A stretch of 64,000 nt of DNA from the NCBI RefSeq assembly GCF_033473495.1, contig NC_088938.1, forward strand, positions 868,001-932,000, read 5' to 3'. Below the pieces are notes generated by a model. It was given only the letters and a program-made list of their open reading frames with translations, was not told the DNA's origin and searched no databases. The stretch's first letter is position 1; every line of letters starts with the position of its first letter. The DNA is from Cercospora beticola. Taxonomy: Eukaryota; Ascomycota; Dothideomycetes; Mycosphaerellales; Mycosphaerellaceae. The translations under genes were made by a program, and so were the position numbers. Shown here piece by piece: positions 12,854 through 20,946 of this stretch.

Positions 12854-14513
12854 ATGGCAGTCAACTTCGCCATCCCCTTATGGGGCTTTAGCAAACGCGC
12901 CTCCTTAAAGGACTAGCTCGACCGCTTCTTTGACGATAACGATACGAAAGACCAGTACACCCGGCTTGTCGAGGAGATTGAAGCTCTCCAAGCCGACGTA
13001 GAGGCGGGTCGAAGACATCGATGGCACGCACCCAAGACGCAGAAGCGCGAAGACGCCCATCTATCTCTCTACAAGCATTTCGTGCTCGGAATCGTCCAAG
13101 GCCGTGCCGATTGGGAAGAAGCGACAGAGGCGGAGGGGAAGCACGAGCTTTTCCTGCTTGAATTCGATAAATTGGTACACAACATGCAACTGTAAGTGGT
13201 CCCATCGTGTGTCCCTCCCGAAATTCACCACCTACTCTGCACATGAATCTGGATCCAGTGTCCATCAGCCCAGCACAAACCTGTCAGAGAGGCGGCAACC
13301 GCTTCTTCTTTCTCTGGAGGAATATGAGGTTGTCTGCTCATCAGGCGGGAGATGGCGTCCATTCTCATTGCACAAGCTGGCCTGAGACACGCATGTGGCA
13401 TCTGCTACCTCGTCTTCTCCCTCTGGGGGAGGACGAGGTTGTCTGCTCACCAGGTTGGAAACGGCGTCCATTGTCATTGCACAAGCGGGACAGAGATACG
13501 TATGTGGCATTTGCTAACCTTCTTGTAGCTTCTTGACTTGGATCTTCAAGCGTGCTGTGCCGATGGCTCGGGCTGCGAGAGTGATCGAGTTTCGCACTCT
13601 TGGCCAATACCGCGACTCTCTCATGTTCTGGGCCAGCTACTACGCCTCGCTGGAAGGAGACCGTACGCTGCCGCGGGCGAAACTCTTCCAGAAGCTCACT
13701 CTGCAGATGAGATATGCCCACAGCAAATACAAGGGGCCCACACCAAAGAAGGACAAGACCTGGCTAGGACTTGCCGAAATACGCCAGCTGCTCGACCACG
13801 AAGCCACCGCCAATAGGTGTATTGAGCTCTCAGAACAGCACCAAGTTCTCTGGTGTATTGCAAGACTCACCGCCCTCCGTCCCGGCTCTCTCTGTCCCGG
13901 AGGCCCTCTGTCACGCGTCCAGGCTCTCACCTGGAAGAACTTTCGCTTCTTCCGCGGAGACGAGAAAGACGAGTTCCACTGCCAGATGACTGTGGATCAC
14001 ATCAACATCAAGCGTCCAGAAGACCCGGAATCTCGGCTAGAGCGAGAAATTACTACATTCCCCCTGACGCTTCGATTCTCGTCTCCACGACCGGAGAATA
14101 TCGTCTTTTCTCCCGCTCATCGCTTGCTCGTGATTTCCATTCGCCACGGAATCTTAGAAGATATCGATACACTGGAAGACTTGTTTGAAGGGAAGCAGCA
14201 CGAGATTATGGTGAAGCTGGGCAAGCAGCAGGACATCGTGTTCTACAGAGGCATCGCCAAGGGCACTGCCCTCGACAAGTCAAAGCCTCTCACATCTAAC
14301 GCATTGACTGAGTACCTCAAGCGACGTGGCCGCCAGCTGGGATATACCAAAGACATCTCAATGTACAGCATTCGCCGACGAGTCGCTATGGACATGGTCA
14401 AGCGTGCGGACATGGAGATCGCACGCTTCCTGCTGGGTCATGCTCCGGACAGCCATACGCTCCCAGTCACTCGATCTTACGGGCCATCTCGTCGACGATG
14501 GGGTGCGAAATGA
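12854..14513 (+). pseudogene. Tyrosine recombinase of the fungal DUF3435/Crypton-like type, apparently broken
   Basis: Two exons join in phase across an intron at 13192-13528: the first from an ATG at 12854, the second to 14513. The second exon carries the catalytic part: TALRPGSL (first Arg box, about 13873-13896), YSIRRRVAMDM (HxxR-like box, about 14364-14396) and LLGHAPDSHT (second His box, about 14430-14460), the layout of tyrosine recombinases in fungal mobile elements. It is broken in two ways. A TAG at 12914-12916 interrupts the first exon after 20 codons. After LLGHAPDSHT the expected Tyr-containing tail is lost; a plausible continuation (SLDLTGHLVDDG) lies in another frame, suggesting a frameshift near 14460. 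No terminal repeats or cargo boundaries were found. It could be a dead captain-type or Crypton gene, or a stand-alone domesticated family member with a misread 5' end. Confidence 0.7.
13303..13520 (+). repeat. Two-copy 109 bp tandem duplication inside the recombinase intron
   Basis: Copy 1 is about 13303-13411 and copy 2 about 13412-13520. They share GAGGTTGTCTGCTCA, GGCGTCCATT and CATTGCACAAGC at a constant 109 bp offset, with scattered substitutions (roughly 80% identity by eye). Copy 2 ends in TTTGCTAACC followed by TTCTTGTAG, the branch site and acceptor used by the intron; copy 1 has the matching but weaker TCTGCTACC. The duplication therefore enlarges the intron to 337 bp, unusual next to the 50-90 bp introns elsewhere in the window. 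Confidence 0.75.
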
Positions 14514-15162
14514 GGGAACGTCCAATGGCCAAGCCGATTTATACTTCAAGACGCTGACAACGATGAAGGACCGTCGTCCAATAAGAGCATCGATGCTTGG
14601 AATGAAAACGTTTCTTGCACTTCACGATGATTCGGGAAGAACAAGTGCTGTCATCTGGCGATGGTTCAGGGAGTGGTGGAACGTGAATGACCGACTTTGC
14701 CCGGGCTGTAGGAAAAGTCCCCGGCATGGAGGTCACCAATCAAGATAAGAGAAATTCCTCTTTGGCCTGCCCAAAGTTTGGGTTTCCGGACGCAACTCTC
14801 GCGTGGGCCGTACCTTATCGGGCCAAGCATTAGGTAAAAGTCCGAATGAGATCAGATCAGATCGTATTCAGAAATCTAACACATTGGTGTTGCGAAAACG
14901 AGACCAGCCTTCCCGGGCTTAACAATCGATCTAAGAATACTGCTGACGATCGTTGTGACAGCCGTCGTATAAGTCGTACCGACGAAGACGGTCGACTTGA
15001 GGAGCATAGATAAAAGTGTGAAAAGCCCGGGCAGGCCGACAGAGATCATCGCTGCGATCAATATTTCCCAGATCCTTCTGTCTTACACATCGTCTTCAGA
15101 AGATATTTTCCAACAGATTCCATTACAGTCCTAGCAAAGAGCACGTACGACAAGGAGCTATC
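14514..15162. other. Spacer between recombinase remnant and small secreted protein gene
   Basis: The first 230 bp may hold the out-of-frame tail of the recombinase. The rest shows no gene. A short direct repeat GATCAGATCAGATC lies at about 14851-14864. The final 100 bp is the likely promoter and leader of the secreted-protein gene. Confidence 0.5.
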
Positions 15163-15646
15163 ATGAAGCACATCATTGCAAGCGTCGCAATCGCGCTAGC
15201 TGCGCTTCCAAGCGTTCGTGCATGGTGCTGTCATGCAGACACTAAGGAGCAGACCGCTAAATACAGTCAAATCTGCTACGATGCCGATCCTGACTATCCA
15301 GTCGGATATTGCGTACGTTTTTGAGCAGCAAATTGGTGACTATACGCGGACACTGATTGATTCAGTGTCTGAAAGGCAAAAATATGCATAGTTGCACCGC
15401 CAATACGGTCTACACTATATACAAAGAGTAAGCATCGATCTTCCCCAGAACCTTATGTAGTGGAGAACTCTTCCAGAGTATCTGCTAATCGTTGGAACTT
15501 TCCAGCCCAAAGGGATCTTTCCTCCAGCTTCCGAGTGGATGCCAAAACCCTGAGGGAGCCAGTACGTTCTCTATGCTGCACTGCAACTCATGTGGAATGT
15601 CTGCTTACTTTGGAATATTCAGTCACTTGTCAATACCTCCATTGAT
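15163..15646 (+). CDS. Small secreted cysteine-rich protein, candidate effector
   Basis: Four short exons join in phase: 15163-15312, 15366-15427, 15506-15561 and 15624-15646, with introns of 53, 78 and 62 bp that have GTACGT/GTAAGC/GTACGT donors, CTGAT/CTAAT/CTTAC-type branch sites and CAG ends. The product is 96 residues. Residues 1-20 form a textbook signal peptide (Lys-His, a hydrophobic Ile/Ala/Val/Leu core, then SVRA before Trp21). The mature 76 residues contain eight Cys: a CC pair at 22-23, single Cys at 38, a CC pair at 50-51, then Cys at 60, 83 and 92, an even number suited to four disulfides. No known domain is recognised. Size, secretion signal and Cys content fit apoplastic fungal effectors or other secreted Cys-rich peptides. 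If intron 3 were retained, the frame would instead run on to 15686 with a different tail. Function is not known. Confidence 0.7.
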
Positions 15647-16302
15647 GGGGACAGTACGATCACAGGGCATAGCCGCTTTGACGTGAGTATTGCAATGTGC
15701 TACGATGGTCATAGAAAACGCTCTCTACGTAAATACAACCATAGCCATGGGAATTCAGTTTCCCGACTCGACATTGAGGCCATCACAATCATATACCGAG
15801 TAAGTAATTGATGGCACCACCACCAGATCGCTCCGTGCAATTCAGCTCATGTATGATCGGTACTTTCTTGTCAACTTGTTTGATGCAAGTCGTTGCAGAC
15901 GATGCGGCAGGGTGTGCTTTGATCACTTCCTATGGCTTCTTGCATTGCTTTGTTCAAAATAAGGATTATATTTGTTTGGCAACCATCCATATGCAATAAT
16001 GGGTGCCACCATCCTTCCAGATTCGTGGAGTAGGTCTCCAATCCATCCAAATTGGGGCGCGTGGTCTATGGTATCATTCTTCCTTAGCAACAAGCTTCAC
16101 GCTAACTCGATCGGGGTGACACACGTTGTTTCGAGGGAGTTTGAATCCAACACAGGGACATTCTCATCGTCTCCGAGTACAGTGATGACTATCACTCGCA
16201 GTTTGGGAGGTTCCACAGTGTTACTGTTCTCCGATTCTACAACTGGGTTACGGTGAGGCGTATGTAGTACATATTAGACTCATGTGTTCAATGCTCACAT
16301 TC
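15647..16302. other. Spacer containing a tRNA-like fragment
   Basis: No protein gene is supported. The stretch holds the partial tRNA-Ala copy described separately; the remainder shows nothing I can name. Confidence 0.5.
16055..16090 (+). repeat. 5'-half copy of tRNA-Ala
   Basis: This segment matches the 5' half of the complete tRNA-Ala at 16303 (acceptor strand GGGCGCG, D arm and anticodon arm through TTAGCA), with one base missing in the D loop and one substitution. The match stops at the anticodon loop. Downstream about 50 bp, GTTTGAATCC resembles a degenerate B box, but no acceptor 3' strand follows. It is not a functional tRNA; it is a duplication remnant or a tRNA-derived element. Confidence 0.75.
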
Positions 16303-16395
16303 GGGCGCGTGGTCTAGTGGTATGATTCTTCCTTAGCATTTGTCAGCAACGACACTGTGTGGAAGAGGTCCTGGGTTCAATTCCCAGCGCGTCCA
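16303..16395 (+). tRNA. tRNA-Ala(AGC) with a 21-nt intron
   Basis: Acceptor strands GGGCGCG and CGCGTCC pair fully with the G3:U70 wobble that identifies alanine tRNAs; the discriminator base is A. D arm GTCTAGTGGTATGAT, anticodon stem CTTCC/GGAAG, loop TT-AGC-A...T and T arm CTGGG-TTCAATT-CCCAG are all present. The intron of about 21 nt sits at the canonical place, one base 3' of the anticodon. Internal A and B boxes are intact. Confidence 0.93.
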
Positions 16396-17074
16396 CTTCT
16401 TTTGTCCTGTATAGGGACAACGGAGGAGTAGTTGTGATATTTTTGTCCTTGGGGAAGGTGCGGAGTGAATGAAATTTGCAGCCGGCTATGTTTCCGGATG
16501 TTGCGCATTTTCTTTTGCTCCGAGGAGTCTAGATCTCTGGCGACATTGTACGTCCGTCGAGAATGTGTCTAGTTGCTTTGTGCTGCTTGCAGCATGTCCT
16601 TGTTGGGGAGTCGGGACAGGGCGAAGCTCGAAGTGAAACTTTTGGGCTTGCCAAGCATTTTTGCAGCGATCCATGATAGCGTTCAACGGGTGTGATAAGC
16701 CGGATTGATTGCCGTCTGATCGTTTGCTTCTATTGACTTGATGTTGTGAGTTAATGCTTCATGATATCGCTTCGTTGTGTTTTGCAGACCATGAAGTGAA
16801 GTCGTCAAAACGCCAAGCCTGCAACTTTTGTCGCCGATTCCGGCTTTCCAAAACGCTTTCGCCCTCTGCAGTCAATCTGCTGGACAGTGGCCGCAAATCT
16901 CCCTGAGAGAAACAAGGACAACCAGGAATCTATTCGTTCCGCTGCAAACAATCGCACGCAAATCACTCTCCAACGTGTACGCGTAAAGAAAGGCATGCCA
17001 GCATTTCATTCCCATCATTCTCAGCGTAGAAGCATATAGACATTACCCACTACCCGACAGTGAAGTCTACCAAC
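16396..17074. other. Intergenic region, no gene seen
   Basis: This is the 3' flank of SNX4 and of the tRNA. Only short frames without recognisable features were found. Confidence 0.6.
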
Positions 17075-18841
17075 TTATGCTCTGGCAGCCTCGGCTTGAG
17101 CTTGCTGCTTCTCCATATCTTCGATGAATCGTTCCCATATTTCAATGTTGCCCTGAAAGAATCTGATGTTGGCATCGGCCAGTCCACCCAGCTCATCTCG
17201 AAACTCAATAGCTTTGATGCGTTCAAAGTCACCAACTTCCTTCACGACCTCCTCATCGAACGCTTCGCTTGTCTTCTTCGCAGCCTCCACTTCTGTTGTG
17301 AGTCGTGAAATTTGCACTTCAAGCTTCCGCTGCCTTTCGCGTCGAGATTGTTCGTGATCCACGCCTCTCACGTCCTCAATCTTTTGTCGCAGAAAGCCAG
17401 AAGCACCCATAGAGCCATGACTTGCCAGCGTGTCCCGTTCCTGCGCGGCTTTTTGAAGGTAATCTGTGAGTGCTTCGAAATCCAATTGCTTTTGTTCCCG
17501 CGTCTTCAGCAGCGACTTGACAGATGTGATATAAGCCTCCATGTCTTTGAGAGATCCAAGGTAATCCTGGTCAGTGAACTCTTTCAGCCCTTGCCACCCT
17601 TCGCTTGTGGCATTGACAGAAGTCGCAAACTTGGTCAATTCGTCGTTAATGCCCGGCTCAAGTGCAGCTAGCCTCTGGAACTGCTCTGCCAAATCTCGAT
17701 AGTCGTTTTCCAAATCGCCTTCTCGTTTCGCAACACGTGCCACAGTTTTGCTCACAGTCCCGAGATCGTCGTCTAATTTGGAAGCTCTCTCGTTGACCTC
17801 CTGGAATTTCTTGTCCGTCTTGTGCGGCTTGGTGAAGGCGTTAAGGAAGCTGTCGGTCCAGCTCTCGAGCACGCCTCCACTGCCGCCATCACTGCCACTC
17901 ATGCCTCGATTCGGCCTGGACTTCATCACGGAATTCCAATCAGTTGATTCCAGAAATAAAGTCAAGAGTGTCGCTCTTCGCAGCACTGGGTGCCGCGTCA
18001 GTCGTGCGAGAAAGCGGTTCAAAGAATATGCACGCCGCGAAGTGAAGTCCGGACCAAAGCGATCGCCTCGCACATACGACATATTATGTTTATCCGGAAG
18101 AGGCGGCACGGCGCATTGCGGATATTCTTTTGCAAGTGTGCGGTAGAGGAAGACAAAGTCCGTGAAGCGCCGTCGTACTTTTGTGTGCGAGTTTTGATAC
18201 GACTTGAAGTCCGTTTCGGTTGTCACCAGGTAGGAAACATATACTGTTTGCGTGCCTTCGCCTTCCTTCTGAGGACTCCCAACGGTGCACAATAGTCTGC
18301 CATGGGCTCCAGGTCCAGCAAGATCTATTGAGTCGGCATTTGCGCCAGCCTGCTGCCACTCCGGGTCATCATAGTCATTACTACTCCTTCCAGCTCCGTC
18401 CATGTTGTTGCTGCCTGGCTGGGCAGGCGAGGTATTGGAGAATCTGCGTTGTGGCCGTCGTTGGTACTTGTTATATCTCTTGCGTAGATTCGAAGTGAGT
18501 CCTCCTATTACTCCTTCCTCGCTGGGTGAATCGTGTCCGTCGTAGTGCGATTCGGGCAGCTGGTCGTTTTCGATGAGCTCAAAGTCGTCCTCGTCTGCGG
18601 CGCTACCAGCTTGCGAGTTGAGGTCGATAACGGAGCTGTGCGCGGACGACACGGGTGAAGCTTCGTATGAATCTATGGTGGGCGGTGTTCTGGCAAAGGG
18701 CAGCGGTGGAGGCTGGTCGTCGTCGTTGCGGTCGTGGGAGTTTGTTGGCGTGAGACGATCGTGGGAGCTCCAGACGTTGTCGGACGGTACGTCAGTGTCG
18801 CCGACCCCGGCAACGTGGCTGGCGCCGTCTCGCGAAGACAT
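17075..18841 (-). CDS. SNX4: Sorting nexin 4 (PX-BAR protein, Atg24 type)
   Basis: Endosomal sorting nexin that retrieves cargo from endosomes and takes part in selective autophagy in yeast. A single uninterrupted frame of 588 residues from the ATG at 18841; an upstream in-frame ATG at 18976 exists, but the intervening peptide looks like translated leader. The N-terminal 150 residues are Ser/Asp-rich and disordered. The PX domain covers roughly residues 185-310: RRRFTDFVFLYRTL supplies the phosphoinositide-binding Arg, with PPLPDKHNMSYVRGDRF and RRAYSLNRFLARL after it. The C-terminal half is a long helical BAR region with coiled-coil character, ending in a Gln/Ala-rich tail. The start is 235 bp from the divergent SRP receptor gene, so the two share a promoter region. 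Confidence 0.93.
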   Translation of the reverse strand: MSSRDGASHVAGVGDTDVPSDNVWSSHDRLTPTNSHDRNDDDQPPPLPFARTPPTIDSYEASPVSSAHSSVIDLNSQAGSAADEDDFELIENDQLPESHYDGHDSPSEEGVIGGLTSNLRKRYNKYQRRPQRRFSNTSPAQPGSNNMDGAGRSSNDYDDPEWQQAGANADSIDLAGPGAHGRLLCTVGSPQKEGEGTQTVYVSYLVTTETDFKSYQNSHTKVRRRFTDFVFLYRTLAKEYPQCAVPPLPDKHNMSYVRGDRFGPDFTSRRAYSLNRFLARLTRHPVLRRATLLTLFLESTDWNSVMKSRPNRGMSGSDGGSGGVLESWTDSFLNAFTKPHKTDKKFQEVNERASKLDDDLGTVSKTVARVAKREGDLENDYRDLAEQFQRLAALEPGINDELTKFATSVNATSEGWQGLKEFTDQDYLGSLKDMEAYITSVKSLLKTREQKQLDFEALTDYLQKAAQERDTLASHGSMGASGFLRQKIEDVRGVDHEQSRRERQRKLEVQISRLTTEVEAAKKTSEAFDEEVVKEVGDFERIKAIEFRDELGGLADANIRFFQGNIEIWERFIEDMEKQQAQAEAARA

Positions 18842-19075
18842 CGTTGGGTCGGTGCTCTGTGCGGCGAAACATACGATTCTGGGTGGGTGGAGAGAGCGAG
18901 AAGAACATGTCGGTAGATCACGACTGCCTGTGCAGGACGCCGTGAGTGACCACTTCTTCACTTGGTCGCGAGGCAAACGGCGCGCGAAAGGCCAGACGTC
19001 ACCACTTGCGGCCCAAGCATCCGCACAGCTGGCCCGCCTTCACTTCTTCACTCACTGCGCAACAAATTCGTGAAT

Positions 19076-20008
19076 ATGGCAGAGCCCAAGGTCTGGGAGC
19101 AGGTCCTGACATGGGCCTTCTCGCCCAGCTGGTCAGCCATAGTTTTGGCCTTCGTCGTCGCCTTCACGCTGCCACTGCTGATTCACGGATACCTGTATAA
19201 AAAAGCCGTTGCTAGAGAGGCCCCAAGCTTCTTGCTGGCAGGACCGAGCGGAGCGGGCAAGACAAGTCTATTGACACTGGTATGCGTCTGCTCAACTTCT
19301 GCTACTCCATGTGAGTACTGACAAGTCGGTTTCTAGCTATCGACCGGGTCCGCAGCTCCAACCTACACTTCGCAGTCACCTTCGACAGCCCTCGTCAGCT
19401 TACCCCACCAAATACGCACGAGCGCGGACAAGTACCGTTCAGAAAACGACAATGCGCCCCGAGATCAGCCTACGTTCCAGCTCATCGACACTCCCGGACA
19501 CGGCAAGCTGAGACACCACGCACTATCTACCTTGACAGAATCCACAGCACTGAAGGGCGTCATATTTGTCGTGGACAGTGCAGCTGCAAGTCTCTCGGAA
19601 GCGGCAGAGTTTCTTCACGACCTGCTGCTTGCCCTACAGAAGCGGCACACACAGAGCAAGACGAGTAAAGGACCGGCATCGATACCCGTGCTCGTAGCTG
19701 CGAATAAGCAAGATGTCTTCTCGGCCACTCCTGCAAGCTTGCTGAAGACAAAGCTGGAAGAGGAGGTAGGGAGGATTCGGCAGACGAAGAGCAGAGGCGT
19801 GATCGGTGTTGGAGGTGCTGGGACAGAAGACGATGCGGGAGGAGATGACGAGGATAACTGGTTAGGAGAGTATGGAAGCAAGGACTTCAACTTTGGGCAA
19901 ATGGAAGAGCATGGCGTGGACATCAAGCTCATAGGTGGAAATGTCAAGAATGGAGACAAGAAAGGCGACGTGGATGGGTGGTGGGTTTGGATTGGAGAAA
20001 ATCTGTAG
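19076..20008 (+). CDS. SRP102: Signal recognition particle receptor subunit beta
   Basis: Small membrane GTPase that anchors the SRP receptor on the endoplasmic reticulum. Two exons, 19076-19279 and 19337-20008, join in phase 0 (57 bp intron) for 291 residues. One membrane segment covers about residues 20-40, followed by a P-loop GPSGAGKT at 56-63, the G3 box DTPGH, and the G4 box NKQD within VLVAANKQD. An acidic Gly/Asp-rich insert (EDDAGGDDEDN) precedes the C-terminal WVWIGENL. All GTPase boxes that can be identified are intact. Confidence 0.93.
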
Positions 20009-20533
20009 AGTGATTACTCCCCAATTGAACTGCATTCGATCGTCGGCCCTCGCTGTCTCTTGTGCTCGTGAGCAACGCCATTCGAGTGAAGTCTTGCAGT
20101 CACTGGAACCGGTTCCGCAAGGAGACATCACCTCAAGTTGAACTTTGCCTCGTCAAGCTGACCTTACCGGTAGCGCGAGAGGCACTTGTGCCTGCCGACT
20201 TCTCAAATGCATTCCTGGCAGCCGGCTATTAGCCTGTACACCCACTAATGACCATTTATGTGACCAGAGTAGTAAAATATCCCATATCCCAGCCACATAG
20301 GCACAGTGAAGCTCGACCTCAGACGCTTAAGAATTCCATCAATGCTACGGCACTCAAATCTTCATGGTTGTTAGGCCCGAGCACAAAGAGTAGTCTGCTG
20401 TAGGCAAGAATAGAGAAAAGCTGCTCAGACAAAATGTTCTTGGCATCCAAAAATTTCACTTCACCATGCCATATCTCAACCAAAAGTGATCCGATTGCCA
20501 TAGCTCTTATTGCTATGCAATCAGCAAAAACAA
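20009..20533. other. Intergenic region, no gene seen
   Basis: Between the SRP receptor stop and tRNA-Asn. Nothing recognisable was found. Confidence 0.6.
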
Positions 20534-20632
20534 TTCCCCCTCACAGGCTTGAACTGTGAACCTCTCGATTGCGAGAACACTCGGAAAGTGTATTTAACAG
20601 TCGAACGCGCTAGCCAATTGCGCCAAGGAGGA
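20534..20632 (-). tRNA. tRNA-Asn(GTT) with a 25-nt intron
   Basis: On the minus strand the acceptor TCCTCCT pairs with AGGGGGA (one T:G wobble). The D arm GCGC...GCGC, anticodon arm TTCGA-CT-GTT-A...A-TCGAG and T arm CACAG-TTCAAGC-CTGTG are complete. The intron of about 25 nt lies one base 3' of the anticodon. It sits about 315 bp downstream of the SEC27 stop codon on the same strand. Confidence 0.92.
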
Positions 20633-20946
20633 TGTATGGGCAGGTGGAAAGATGAAAAGGTCAAACAAATTATGAAGACTCAACAACAGCGTTTAGACGC
20701 ACAGCTACACTGAGCCGGTAAGACAGGTTTCGTGTCGACCCTTGTCACGGTAGTCTTGCATTCAAGTGACAGCGACATGCATTAGGACACCTTCAGCCAT
20801 TGCCGAATTAGAATGCCGTCCCTGATACAACGGGCTACGAGAATGGTAGGCTGCTCCACTTTGACCATGCACCACGAAGCACCCAATGCACATGTAAATC
20901 CAAGCAGGAGTTTCGAAATACTGGTATCGTTTCTACAACCAAAGCT

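Noticed and set aside
16303..16395. Reading the tRNA as tRNA-Pro because of its D-arm wording
   Set aside because: Canonical intron placement gives anticodon AGC, and the acceptor has G3:U70 with A73, the alanine identity.
18842..18976. Upstream in-frame ATG of SNX4
   Set aside because: The 45 added residues do not look like a conserved part, and the next ATG begins a typical Ser/Asp-rich N-terminus.
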